Origin: Gordonia sp049847105
Lineage (GTDB): Bacteria > Actinomycetota > Actinomycetes > Mycobacteriales > Mycobacteriaceae
Assembly: GCF_049847105.1 (NCBI RefSeq)
Contig: NZ_JBNCNS010000008.1
Coordinates: 48,269-112,268 of the forward strand
Reading direction: 5' to 3'
DNA: 64,000 bases
Positions within the stretch are counted from its first letter, which is position 1. Each line of letters opens with the position of its first letter. Below, one piece after another: positions 42,639 through 51,466 of this stretch. The position numbers and the translations under genes are program-made. The notes beneath the pieces are model-generated. The model did not search any database. It was not told the DNA's origin and saw nothing but the letters and a program-made list of their open reading frames with translations.

Positions 42639-42856
42639 GCGGACCTCCTCGATGCCGTACGTCCATCCTCCGGCGGGACCCTCGTCGGATCCACTACCTA
42701 CCAGGTAATGAATCCGCATGACCGCCGTGTCGGCGCCGATCGAGCAACCACTTGGCCCCAACCGTCGCGACCGCTGTCCCCGATGACACCTCAGCGCAAC
42801 GCCGAACCGCCCACCGACGTCGTCCCCCGCTCTGGTGTCATCTGGGACACGGCGGC

Positions 42857-42920
42857 TCAGCGATACGGGTAGTCAGAAAAACGGGTAGTCAGAAAAACGG
42901 GTAGTCAGCGATATGGCTGG
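42857..42920. repeat. 16-bp tandem repeat at the end of ndh
   Basis: Units TCAGCGATACGGGTAG (42857-42872), TCAGAAAAACGGGTAG (42873-42888 and 42889-42904) and TCAGCGATATGGCTGG (42905-42920) lie end to end. The last is the 3' end of ndh including its stop codon, so the array looks like repeated duplication of the gene's terminal bases. Confidence 0.85.
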
Positions 42921-44227
42921 CGAGCGGTCTCCGGGTCGCCGTAGGTGATGGCGCGTTCCTTCCGGGAGTCGGTCAGTAGCGTCGCGCTCCAATTCATCAC
43001 AGTGCCCATACGGTTACGCATACCGGCGAGGAAGGCGATGTGGATGACGCCCCAGGCCAACCAACCGGTGTACCCGGACAGCTGCAATTTGCCGGCCTGC
43101 ACCACGGCATGCCGACGAGCGATATACGCGGCGCTGCCCAGATCGCGGTAGCGGAATGGCGCGCGCTCGGTGCCGCCACCGGCGAGATGGGCGATCACCG
43201 CCCCGACGTGCCGTCCACCCTGCATCGCCACCTCGGCCACACCTGGCAACTCGTCGCGGGAACTCATGTCCCCGACCACCCACACGTTCGGATACCCCTG
43301 CACCGAGAGGTCCGCCGCGACCGGGATCCGTCCGCCGCGATCCTGCTCCACACCGAGTGCGCGGGCAAGCGCCCCGGCGAACGGCACCGCCTCCACACCC
43401 GTGGTCCACAGGGCGGTCTTCGCCTCGTAGTGGATGACCTTGTGTGGCTCGGACTTGCTGGTGGTCTCCACCTGGTCGGCGGTCACACCGGTCACATGGA
43501 CGCCGAGGTGGGTCTCCACGCCGAGCTCGTCGAGGATCTTCTGCGCACGTCGCGACAAGGCAGGCGTGAACGACGGCAACACCCGATCTCCGCCGTGCAG
43601 CAGGAGGACTCGCGCCTCACCGGGATCGATGGTGCGGAACTCGTTCTCGAGCGCCAACGTCGCGAGTTCGCGGATCTGACCGGCGAGCTCCACCCCGGTC
43701 GGTCCGCCACCGGCCACCGCGAACGTGAGCCACGGACGCCTCTGGGTCACGTCCGGCAGGGACTCCGCCAGCTCGAAGGCCCCGATGATCTTGCGGCGGA
43801 TGGCGAGTGCATCGTCGAGGGTCTTCATGCCCGGAGCGAACTCCGCGAACTCCTCGCACCCGTGATAAGCGGTACGCATCCCGGCCGCGACGACGAGGTG
43901 GTCGTACAGGATCGTCATGGTCGATCCGTCGGGGCGCTCGACCGCAACGGTCCGCGCGGCCGCATCGACGTTCTTGGCCTCACCCAGCACGACGTTGGCA
44001 TTGCGTTGTCGTCGCAGCAGGTGCCGGATCGGACTGGAGATCGCCCCCTGGGACAGCAGCCCTGTCGCGCATTGGTAGAGCAATGGCTGAAACAGATGGC
44101 TCGTGCCGCGATCGACAACGGTGACCTTGACATCGGCCTTCTTGAGGCGCCGAGCGGCATGTAGGCCACCAAATCCGGCACCGATGATCACGACGTGGGT
44201 TCGGCCGTTCTCGCTACGAGTGCGCAC
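42905..44227 (-). CDS. ndh: Type II NADH dehydrogenase
   Basis: A 440-residue monotopic flavoprotein that oxidises NADH and reduces menaquinone without pumping protons. FAD motif GAGFGG near residue 17; NADH motif AGGGPTGVELAG near 172; quinone-site AQG-like AEVAMQGGRHVG near 330; and the ATTYIAR-like AAYIARRHAV segment near 370, followed by amphipathic C-terminal helices that hold the protein on the membrane (WLAWGVIHIAFLAGMRNR). A start further upstream has no support. A small membrane protein gene lies 56 bases upstream on the same strand. Confidence 0.95.
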   Translation of the reverse strand: MRTRSENGRTHVVIIGAGFGGLHAARRLKKADVKVTVVDRGTSHLFQPLLYQCATGLLSQGAISSPIRHLLRRQRNANVVLGEAKNVDAAARTVAVERPDGSTMTILYDHLVVAAGMRTAYHGCEEFAEFAPGMKTLDDALAIRRKIIGAFELAESLPDVTQRRPWLTFAVAGGGPTGVELAGQIRELATLALENEFRTIDPGEARVLLLHGGDRVLPSFTPALSRRAQKILDELGVETHLGVHVTGVTADQVETTSKSEPHKVIHYEAKTALWTTGVEAVPFAGALARALGVEQDRGGRIPVAADLSVQGYPNVWVVGDMSSRDELPGVAEVAMQGGRHVGAVIAHLAGGGTERAPFRYRDLGSAAYIARRHAVVQAGKLQLSGYTGWLAWGVIHIAFLAGMRNRMGTVMNWSATLLTDSRKERAITYGDPETARQPYR

Positions 44228-44283
44228 AACTCACGATTCTTCCAGAACGCAGACCCGGGGATCGGCCGATCGGTGTTGTCGAC

Positions 44284-44580
44284 TCACCCCTTGCGGGTCA
44301 CCGCATATGTACTCGCGGCGGTAGCCGCCGTCACCGCGAACACTGACGGCGAGGCCCCGATCTTCTTCGCGAGCGGATGCGACGCACCGAAGGCACCCAG
44401 ATATCCGGTCAGCAGACCCGCCGCGACGACCGGACTCTGCCGTGCCCATTCCCGCGTGCACCAGGCGCCGGCAGCGGCAAGCACCACGCCGCCGAGTTCG
44501 CGGCGACCGGTGAATCGCGCTGCGGCATAGCCACCGACGAGGCCGGCGGATGAGACCAGGACTGTTGGGTTGACGCTCAT
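44284..44580 (-). CDS. Small membrane protein upstream of ndh
   Basis: A 98-residue protein with three hydrophobic stretches (VSSAGLVGGYAAA, LGGVVLAAAGAWCT, VVAAGLLTGYLGAFGA). I see no family. It is on the same strand as ndh, separated by 56 bases, and diverges from the next membrane protein gene. A role with ndh is only a guess. Confidence 0.7.
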   Translation of the reverse strand: MSVNPTVLVSSAGLVGGYAAARFTGRRELGGVVLAAAGAWCTREWARQSPVVAAGLLTGYLGAFGASHPLAKKIGASPSVFAVTAATAASTYAVTRKG

Positions 44581-44603
44581 GGCGGCCAGAATAGGCCCAC
44601 ACT

Positions 44604-45152
44604 ATGGTCATGACCGAACCAGGTGCCCCTGATCCGATCAGCCCGGGCAGCCCCGTGGACATTCCTTCACACATGGCGGTGAGTTACCTCAAGGAGCGCG
44701 TCTACGCAGCGTTCACCGGACTGGCGATCGTCCTCGTGATGTACCGAGGATCAGACCACTACAACCCCGCGTACGCGTTCGAGATCCTCGCCCTCGGCGT
44801 TTTCGCAGTGGTCCTGGCCGGTTTCGCCGCCGATGGCATCGCCTACCTCGCGGTGCACCGGCATTTTCCGGTCGGCGACGACCTCCGCATCATCGTCGGC
44901 ATCGCCACCGGCGCTCTCGGCACACTGATCTTCCCGCTCATCCTGATCACCCTCGCGTGGCTCGACGTTCTGCAGCTCGACACCGCGCTGCTCATCGCCG
45001 CCTACATCTACCTCGCGACTCTCGCCCTCATCGGCTGGCTGGCGGTTCGCAAGGCAGAGATCAGCTGGTGGCAGAAGCTGGCCGCACTGGTCTCGCTCGT
45101 CCTGATCGGCTTCGTGGTATTGGCGATCCAGGTACTGGCGCACAGCCACTGA
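44604..45152 (+). CDS. Integral membrane protein
   Basis: A 182-residue protein with about five helices (AFTGLAIVLVMY, AFEILALGVFAVVLAGFAAD, IIVGIATGALGTLIFPLILITLAWL, ALLIAAYIYLATLALIGWL and ALVSLVLIGFVVLAIQVL). I do not recognise a characterised family. The start is one of two nearby ATG codons (44604, 44610). Transcribed alone; it ends 12 bases before the convergent monooxygenase gene. Confidence 0.82.
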   Translation: MVMTEPGAPDPISPGSPVDIPSHMAVSYLKERVYAAFTGLAIVLVMYRGSDHYNPAYAFEILALGVFAVVLAGFAADGIAYLAVHRHFPVGDDLRIIVGIATGALGTLIFPLILITLAWLDVLQLDTALLIAAYIYLATLALIGWLAVRKAEISWWQKLAALVSLVLIGFVVLAIQVLAHSH

Positions 45153-45164
45153 GTCGCCCTCCGA

Positions 45165-46658
45165 TCATACGCCGACCGATCTCCCCACACGATCGCGTGC
45201 ACCGGAGAAGTGCAGGTGCTCATCCTCGACGTCACCGCGCAGCAGTCGACGATCGGCGTAGTAGCTCATCGACATCACCCATGGTGCCTCCGACCCCTGT
45301 TTGGGCAACGTCGCCAGCGCGCGCTGGACATAGCCCGCACCGAAGTCGAGGAGCGGCCTGGTCGGCATCGACGGGTCGGCGACGGCCCAGACGCTGTCGT
45401 ATCCGTGGCCGTCCATGTAACTGAGCAGCTGGCAGAAATACTCACACAGCAGCCCGATCTTGAGCGTCCACGACGCGTTCGTATAGCCGATGGCGAGCGC
45501 GAAGTTGGGAACTCCCGAGAGCATCATGCCGCGATAGACCACCGTATCGGGCAGCGAGACCGGCCTGCCGTCGACGAAGAGGTCGATGCCGCCGATGATC
45601 TTGATGTTGAGGCCGGTGGCGGTGACGACGATGTCCGCCTCGAGTTCCTCGCCGCTCTCGAGCAGCACACCTGTCTCGGTGAACGTCGCGACGCGATCGG
45701 TGACGATCGACGCCTTGCCCTTGCGGATCGTGCGGAACAGGTCGGAATCCGGCACGACACACAGTCGCTGATCCCATGGGTTGTACGGCGGATTGAAATG
45801 CGTGTCCACCGGATAGCCCTCGGGCAGCTGGGATGCGTTGATCTTCCGGATCATCCGGCGTGCAACAGACGGGAACCGTTGGCAGAGCTCGAAGAGCAGG
45901 CGCTGCTGCGCGACATTCTTCTGCCGGGTCAGCGCGTATCCGCGCTTGTCGCCGAGGGCCTTCTTGAGGGCGTTGGCGATGGCGTCCTCACGGGGCAGAG
46001 GGATGATGTAGGTCGGCGTCCGCTGCAGCATCGTGACGTGCTCGGCGTCGTCGGCCATCGCCGGGAGCAAGGTCACCGCGGTCGCGCCACTGCCGATCAC
46101 CACGACGCGCTTGCCCGCGTAGTCGAGGTCCTCCGGCCAGTGCTGCGGGTGCACGATCTGACCCTGGAACCGCTCGCGCCCTTCGAATTCCGGGGTGAAT
46201 CCCTCGTCGTAGTCGTAATAGCCCGAGCCGCAGAAGATCCAGCCGGCACTGATCCGGGTCCGTTCGCCGGTGTCCCCACGATCGATCTCGACGAGCCATC
46301 GCGCGTCGTCGGACGACCAGGCCGCCGACACCACCCGGTGCTGATACCGGATGTGCTCGGTGAGTCCGTTCTCGTCGATGGTCTCGTGGAGGTAATCCAG
46401 GATGCGCGGGGCGTCGGCGATGGCCTGCTTGTCGGTCCACGGCTTGAACTCGTAGCCGAAGGTGTACAGATCCGAGTCCGATCGGATGCCCGGATATCGG
46501 AACAGATCCCAGGTGCCGCCCGCGGCGGCGCGCGCCTCGACGATCGCGAACGACTTCGCCGGCTGCTCGGTGGTCAGATACCGGGCGGCGCCGATACCCG
46601 AGATCCCGGCACCGACGATGAGGACGTCGATGCTCTCGGTGGTGGTCGAAGTGGTCAC
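45165..46658 (-). CDS. Flavin-containing (Baeyer-Villiger type) monooxygenase
   Basis: A 497-residue FAD/NADPH monooxygenase. It has the FAD motif GAGISGIG near residue 17, the fingerprint FQGQIVHPQHWPED (FxGxxxHxxxWP/D) near 155-167 and the NADPH motif GSGATA near 180. Baeyer-Villiger monooxygenases insert oxygen next to a ketone; class B flavoproteins of this type also oxidise sulfur and nitrogen. Substrate unknown. It diverges from the PucR-type regulator, with a GTGCA/TGCAC palindrome in the gap, so the pair is a likely catabolic unit. Confidence 0.9.
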   Translation of the reverse strand: MTTSTTTESIDVLIVGAGISGIGAARYLTTEQPAKSFAIVEARAAAGGTWDLFRYPGIRSDSDLYTFGYEFKPWTDKQAIADAPRILDYLHETIDENGLTEHIRYQHRVVSAAWSSDDARWLVEIDRGDTGERTRISAGWIFCGSGYYDYDEGFTPEFEGRERFQGQIVHPQHWPEDLDYAGKRVVVIGSGATAVTLLPAMADDAEHVTMLQRTPTYIIPLPREDAIANALKKALGDKRGYALTRQKNVAQQRLLFELCQRFPSVARRMIRKINASQLPEGYPVDTHFNPPYNPWDQRLCVVPDSDLFRTIRKGKASIVTDRVATFTETGVLLESGEELEADIVVTATGLNIKIIGGIDLFVDGRPVSLPDTVVYRGMMLSGVPNFALAIGYTNASWTLKIGLLCEYFCQLLSYMDGHGYDSVWAVADPSMPTRPLLDFGAGYVQRALATLPKQGSEAPWVMSMSYYADRRLLRGDVEDEHLHFSGARDRVGRSVGV

Positions 46659-46761
46659 CCGGTGCTCCCCTGGTCGCTCGCGGTCATGGTGCTCCTACCA
46701 GCATGCGCAGCCGCGCGGCCCAACGCCAGGGGCAAAGTGCAACAACGACCGGACGCGAGTG

Positions 46762-46777
46762 GTGCAGAATTGTGCAC
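46762..46777. promoter_or_regulatory. Palindrome between monooxygenase and PucR regulator
   Basis: GTGCAGAATTGTGCAC has 5-base arms GTGCA/TGCAC around six bases and sits directly before the regulator start. The gap also holds a further GTGCA half at 46737-46741. It is the best candidate for the PucR operator, controlling both directions. Confidence 0.6.
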
Positions 46778-48007
46778 ATGACAGTCGGTATGCCGGATTG
46801 GCCGAGACCGTCGGAGCGGATTCGAGAACTGCTGAGGCGGGGCGCCGAGACCGCCCTGAACCCGCCGGACGAGTGGATCGAGGAGATGCACGCGGCGGCG
46901 CTGGGCGGCGTCCGGATGACCACCGTCGCCGACGACCCGGTACTCGCCGAAGGTGCACGTCGCACCAACCTCGCCAACATGCTGCACTGGGCGGCCGCGA
47001 ACATTCACGAACCCGGCCGACGGGTCCCGGTGAACCTCACCGCCGACATCCTGGACACCGCGCGCGACCTGGTGCGACGTGGCCTCGGTGAATCCTCGCT
47101 GGACTCCTACCGGACGGCCCAGACCGTGGCGTGGCGCCGCTGGATGGACATCTGTTTCGACCTCACCGACGATCCGGCCGAGCTCCGCGAATTGCTCGAA
47201 CTGTCGTCGTTGTCGATCTCGACGTTCATCGACGACACCGTCGCGGCGATGTCGGCACGGATGGAGGCGGAGCGGGCGGATCTGACCAGGGGCACCCACG
47301 CCGAGCGCCGGGCGACAGTCGCATTGCTCCTCGAGGGCGCACCGATCCCGGCGAGCCGGGCCCAGACGCAGTTGGGTTACCGGCTCAGCGGTCCCCACAC
47401 CGCCGCGGTGATCTGGAGCGACGCGGGCAGCGACGCCGCCCATGACCTCGAGGCCGTCGCGGACGCGGTGACCAAGGCGTCCGAACACCGGGACCGACTC
47501 ACCGTCGTCGCGAGCGCCGCCGCCCTGTGGATCTGGCTGCCGACGACCGCGGTGCCGACAATCCGTACGATCTCCGATCACCCGCGGGTCCGGGTCGCGT
47601 TCGGACGGCCCGGCCACGACCTCGACGGATTCCGCCGCAGTCATTTCCAGGCGCTGGCCACACAGCGCCTGGTCGCGCAGTTGGCGTCGCCGCAGCAGGT
47701 GGCCCGTCACGAAGATGTCCGGCTGGTCGCCTTGCTGACCACCGACCCGACCGCCACCGAGGAGTTCCTCACCGACACCCTCGGCCACCTCGCCACCGCC
47801 GACATCGACGTGATCGAGACAGTCCGCACATGGATCACCGAACAGTGCAACACTTCTCGCACCGCCGAGCGTCTGTACGCCCATCGCAACACCGTCATCC
47901 GACGTCTGGCCCGAGCCGACGAGCTCCTCCCCCGACCGATCGGCGAGAATCTCGTCGACGTGGCCGCGGCCCTGGAAATCCTGCGCTGGCGCCCGAACGA
48001 CCGCTGA
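46778..48007 (+). CDS. PucR-family transcriptional regulator
   Basis: A 409-residue regulator with an N-terminal helical domain (RsbRD-like), a GGDEF-related central part (about residues 180-300, SGPHTAAVIWSD) and a C-terminal PucR helix-turn-helix with the typical TLGHLATAD, WITEQCNTSRTAERLYAHRNTVIRRL run (NTSRTAERLYAHRNTV is the hallmark). PucR proteins control degradation and uptake pathways. The start at 46778 follows directly after a palindrome; a GTG two codons earlier is possible. It diverges from the monooxygenase gene, its likely target. Confidence 0.9.
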   Translation: MTVGMPDWPRPSERIRELLRRGAETALNPPDEWIEEMHAAALGGVRMTTVADDPVLAEGARRTNLANMLHWAAANIHEPGRRVPVNLTADILDTARDLVRRGLGESSLDSYRTAQTVAWRRWMDICFDLTDDPAELRELLELSSLSISTFIDDTVAAMSARMEAERADLTRGTHAERRATVALLLEGAPIPASRAQTQLGYRLSGPHTAAVIWSDAGSDAAHDLEAVADAVTKASEHRDRLTVVASAAALWIWLPTTAVPTIRTISDHPRVRVAFGRPGHDLDGFRRSHFQALATQRLVAQLASPQQVARHEDVRLVALLTTDPTATEEFLTDTLGHLATADIDVIETVRTWITEQCNTSRTAERLYAHRNTVIRRLARADELLPRPIGENLVDVAAALEILRWRPNDR

Positions 48008-48058
48008 CGGCAACCCATTCCCCGCCGACAGCAACCGCCACATCGCCCACAGCAACCC

Positions 48059-49150
48059 TCATCCCGCAGCGCCCAACCGATCGTCGGCGGTGAATCCCGC
48101 CGGCACCCGCCCGGCCCGTACCGCATCGGCGCCGGCCGCCCCGATCACCGGCGCGTGCTTGAACAAGTTGTGACCCGCCACGGCGAAGATCCGGCCGGCC
48201 TGCCAGATCGCCACCCCGTCGTCACCCCAGGGCAGCGCGGTGACCCAGCAATGCACGACGTCACGAGGCGTCGGGTCCATACCCGGCAGCGCCCGCTCGA
48301 CGTATTCGGCTGCGGCGGAGGCCAACCGAGTGAGACGAGGCCCGTCGTCGATGGCACCGTCATCGTGTGCCTCGACGTTCTCCGACAGTCCGAGTCCGTA
48401 TCCCGAACGGTCCGGGTACGCAGCCGCGTACACACCCGTGGCACCGAACGCGCCACTCCCGTCCTGCAACGTCGGCAGGCGATCCACACGCCCGCGAGTC
48501 GCGAACGACACCCGCACATGTGCGCCCAGCCGCACCGGTAGTGCCAGGCCGACACCACGAGCCAGGGCAGCAGTACCACGACCCGCACAGATGACCACCG
48601 CGCCGTGGTCACCGAGCGTGGTCGGAGCATGCACCGTGACGCCGTCTCCGCGGTGATGAAGGGAGATCACCTGTTCGGCGACGATCCGGTCTGCGAATCG
48701 CGACCGCAGCGCCTCGATCGCCGCGCGGGTGTGGATGGAGCCGCCGCCCGGATCGATCATCGCGGCACCGTCGTAGTCGGCGAGCGCCGGAAGGAGTTCG
48801 CGCAGCGCCCCTCGATCGATCGCCTCGACCGGGACACCGGCCTGCCGGAGCAAGGCCAGCCGTCGAGGCACCGCACCACCGAGAGCGATGGCGCCGTCGT
48901 CGGACACGAGCTCGGTTCCGAACTCATCCGACCAACCGCGCCACAGCTCACGTGCCCGCACCGCCAACTCGATCAGACGCGGATCGTCGTGGGCGTGGCG
49001 AAAGATTCTCGACTGCCCGGCGGACTGACCTCGCCCCGGGACCCCGGACTCGTAGATGGTGACCGAAAGGCCTTGTTCGGCAAGGTGATATGCCGTCGAC
49101 AGACCGATGATCCCGGCCCCGACGACGGCGACATCGGAGGTGACGGACAT
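48059..49150 (-). CDS. FAD-dependent amine oxidase (sarcosine oxidase/N-methyltryptophan oxidase type)
   Basis: A 363-residue flavoenzyme that oxidatively demethylates N-methyl amino acids. GAGIIGLSTAYHLAE near residue 12 binds FAD, SAGQSRIFRHAHDD near 44 is a hallmark of the monomeric sarcosine oxidase group, and the C-terminal AVAGHNLFKHAPVIG carries the flavin loop. The Cys that links FAD covalently in monomeric sarcosine oxidase (usually in a GxCxY-like stretch) is replaced by KHAP here (NLFKHAPVI), so the flavin may be non-covalent. ATG 49150 is chosen because the earlier start would add 41 unlikely residues. Convergent with the PucR gene. Confidence 0.88.
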   Translation of the reverse strand: MSVTSDVAVVGAGIIGLSTAYHLAEQGLSVTIYESGVPGRGQSAGQSRIFRHAHDDPRLIELAVRARELWRGWSDEFGTELVSDDGAIALGGAVPRRLALLRQAGVPVEAIDRGALRELLPALADYDGAAMIDPGGGSIHTRAAIEALRSRFADRIVAEQVISLHHRGDGVTVHAPTTLGDHGAVVICAGRGTAALARGVGLALPVRLGAHVRVSFATRGRVDRLPTLQDGSGAFGATGVYAAAYPDRSGYGLGLSENVEAHDDGAIDDGPRLTRLASAAAEYVERALPGMDPTPRDVVHCWVTALPWGDDGVAIWQAGRIFAVAGHNLFKHAPVIGAAGADAVRAGRVPAGFTADDRLGAAG

Positions 49151-49278
49151 GGCGCCCACGCTACGCGCCCGGTAACGGGTGGACAGCCCGGAAGACCAGG
49201 GTACGGTCGGACCCAGAAGGGTCTGTCCAACAGCGCGGCAGGCGGTCGGGTCTCTCCCACGCCGAAAGGACATCGCCC

Positions 49279-49842
49279 ATGCCCGAAGAACTCAGCCGCA
49301 TCACCGTCGCATTCCTGGTCGCGCCCGAGGGCACCGAACAAGTGGAACTCACCGAGCCGTGGAAGACCGTCGAGGCGACCGGCGGAACGCCGAAACTGGT
49401 CTCGACCGCGAGCGGAACCATCCAGGCGTTCGATCACCTCGACAAGGCCGACACCTTTCCGGTCGACGCGACAACCGACACCACGAGGGCCGACGAGTAC
49501 GACGCACTGGTCCTGCCCGGTGGCGTGGCCAATCCCGACTTCCTGCGCACCGTCGACAGCGCGGTGGGATTCATCAAGAGCTTCTTCGACGCCGGCAAAC
49601 CCGTCGCCGCGATCTGCCACGCGCCGTGGACGCTGATCGAGGCCGACGTCGTCCGCGGCCGGACTCTCACGTCCTACCCGAGCGTGCGCACCGACGTCAC
49701 CAATGCCGGCGGCACCTGGGTCGACGAGGAGGTCGTGGTGGACAAATCAGGTCCGAACACGCTGATCACCAGCCGCAAGCCCGACGACCTGCCCGCCTTC
49801 AATGCGTCACTGGTGACAGAGTTCGCCAAGGCGCGCGCGTGA
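49279..49842 (+). CDS. DJ-1/PfpI family protein
   Basis: A 187-residue type 1 glutamine-amidotransferase-like protein. The reactive Cys is in AAICHAPW (near residue 115) with the acidic residue and His nearby, as in PfpI/YhbO. Such proteins act as glyoxalases, deglycases or chaperones under stress; the exact activity is debated. GAAAGGACATCGCCC precedes the ATG. It is convergent with the PPOX gene and has no clear operon. Confidence 0.9.
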   Translation: MPEELSRITVAFLVAPEGTEQVELTEPWKTVEATGGTPKLVSTASGTIQAFDHLDKADTFPVDATTDTTRADEYDALVLPGGVANPDFLRTVDSAVGFIKSFFDAGKPVAAICHAPWTLIEADVVRGRTLTSYPSVRTDVTNAGGTWVDEEVVVDKSGPNTLITSRKPDDLPAFNASLVTEFAKARA

Positions 49843-49854
49843 CGGGGCCGCCAC

Positions 49855-50340
49855 TCACCCGTCCTGCTCGTCGAGCTTCGTCGCGACGTCGGCCGGGAAC
49901 CCGCCGGTGGCCACCGGGCCCCACCGGGTGGGCGTGATCCGGATCAGTGACTTGCCCTGCAACCGCATGGCGGCGCGGTATTCGTCCCAGTCCGGGTGCT
50001 CACCGGAGATGCTGCGGAAGTAGTCGACGAGGCCGTCCTCGGCCTCCGGCATGTCGAGCACCTCGGCGTCGCCGTCCACCTGCACCCACGCGGCATTCCA
50101 CTCGTCCGACAGCACGCACACGCTGACCACCGGCGTGTGCCGGACGTTGGCGGCCTTCGCCCGTCCCGGATAGGTGGCGACGACGATCCGGCCCTCGTCG
50201 TCGACGCCACCGGACACCGGCGACAGCTGTGGTGTGCCGTCGCTGCGAACGGTGCTCAGCACCATCCGATGTCGCGGGCGGATGAAGTCGAGGAGAGCGG
50301 AGCGGTCGACGGAATCGGAGGTCGCAACGGTACTGGCCAT
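49855..50340 (-). CDS. PPOX-class F420-dependent flavin/deazaflavin oxidoreductase
   Basis: A 161-residue split-barrel protein of the pyridoxamine 5'-phosphate oxidase-like family. RHRMVLSTVRSDGTPQLSPV near residue 23 and GRIVVATYPGRAKAANVRHTP near 50 match actinobacterial enzymes that use F420 or FMN. Physiological substrate unknown. The ATG at 50340 is preceded by no strong ribosome site. A small GC-rich hairpin (GGGG GTGT CCCC, 50356-50368) lies just upstream. Confidence 0.88.
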   Translation of the reverse strand: MASTVATSDSVDRSALLDFIRPRHRMVLSTVRSDGTPQLSPVSGGVDDEGRIVVATYPGRAKAANVRHTPVVSVCVLSDEWNAAWVQVDGDAEVLDMPEAEDGLVDYFRSISGEHPDWDEYRAAMRLQGKSLIRITPTRWGPVATGGFPADVATKLDEQDG

Positions 50341-50380
50341 GGTTCGACCCTACGCGGGGGTGTCCCCCAGAAGATGTTTC

Positions 50381-51466
50381 TCAGAGCTTGAACCGCCCGG
50401 CGAATCCCCGCAACGGCATATCCGCGCTGGTGAGGATTCCCGGTCCCGCCGCCACCACGGATCTGATGGAGTTCAGCGCGGGCAGACCGGTCACTGTCAT
50501 GCCGATCGACGCGAACGAGGACGGATCGGACAGATCGACGCCGGCTTTCGGGAAGATCATGTGTTTGCTGTAGATCGACGGGTCGCCGGTGATCTGGGTG
50601 ATGTAGCAGCCCTTGATGTCCCACGACGGATCGGTGTAGGGGGTCATCTGCCATTCCAGATGCGACTCGACCCGCGCGACGCCGTCGACCATGCCCTGGT
50701 ACTTGATGTAGCTGCCGCCCAGCGATCCCTGGGGCAGGCTGTACCAGCCGAGATCGATGTCCTTGGTGCACGCCCCGAGTTCATAGCTGAAGGTCACCTC
50801 GTCGAGCTCTAGGTCGAAGCAGTCGGCCATCAGGTACACGGAATCGGCGAAGACCTCGGTGTACTTGCGCAGCGAGTCCGGGATCGACGGATCGTCCACC
50901 GGGCGTCCGTATCCGACCGCCTTCCATGTGTCGACCGAGTGGTGACACGAGACGTCGACCGACTCGGTGACCGTGACGTTCTCGATGTCGGCGACGTCCA
51001 TCGATCCCACGATGCCCAACACCTGGCACGCGCCCGGATTCATGCCGGTCCCGTAGAACGTGGAACCGCCCTTCTGACAAGCCTCTTCGAGAATCTCGGT
51101 GGTCTTGCGGCCACTCGGGTGCGGATGATTGGTATTGCGGTGGAAGCCGGTGATCCAGTCCGCCGTGGTGACGATGTCGATACCGGCCTCGAGCACCCGT
51201 ACATAGAGATCCTCGTCGGGAAACACACCGTGGAAGGTCAGCACATCGGGCTTCGCGGCGATGATCTCGTCGACCGATCCCGTCGCGATCACCCCGACCG
51301 GGTCGAGCCCGACGATCTCGCCGGCGTCGCGCCCGATCTTGTCCGCTGTGTAGCAATGCAATCCGACCAGTTCGAGATCCGGGTGATTCTGAATCCTGCC
51401 GATCATCTCGGTGCCCAGATTTCCGGTGGCCACCTGGAATACGCGGATCGTGTCGGGGGTACTCAT
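50381..51466 (-). CDS. DapB-like / 2,4-diaminopentanoate dehydrogenase-type NAD(P)H oxidoreductase
   Basis: A 361-residue protein with an N-terminal Rossmann fold (VATGNLGTEMIGRI near residue 12) as in dihydrodipicolinate reductase and a C-terminal domain like that of 2,4-diaminopentanoate dehydrogenase. YGTGMNPGACQVLG near 138 is conserved in this group. Actinobacterial relatives occur in catabolic gene clusters, and amine or carbonyl reduction is plausible; the substrate is unknown. Its start overlaps the stop of the Rieske oxygenase gene (ATGA), so the two act in one pathway. The divergent TetR gene is the likely controller. Confidence 0.85.
   Translation of the reverse strand: MSTPDTIRVFQVATGNLGTEMIGRIQNHPDLELVGLHCYTADKIGRDAGEIVGLDPVGVIATGSVDEIIAAKPDVLTFHGVFPDEDLYVRVLEAGIDIVTTADWITGFHRNTNHPHPSGRKTTEILEEACQKGGSTFYGTGMNPGACQVLGIVGSMDVADIENVTVTESVDVSCHHSVDTWKAVGYGRPVDDPSIPDSLRKYTEVFADSVYLMADCFDLELDEVTFSYELGACTKDIDLGWYSLPQGSLGGSYIKYQGMVDGVARVESHLEWQMTPYTDPSWDIKGCYITQITGDPSIYSKHMIFPKAGVDLSDPSSFASIGMTVTGLPALNSIRSVVAAGPGILTSADMPLRGFAGRFKL

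Noticed and set aside
50356..50368. GGGG/CCCC hairpin upstream of the PPOX gene as a terminator for the DapB-like gene
   Set aside because: It lies upstream, not downstream, of that gene's stop on the minus strand relative to the PPOX gene, and the stem is four bases.
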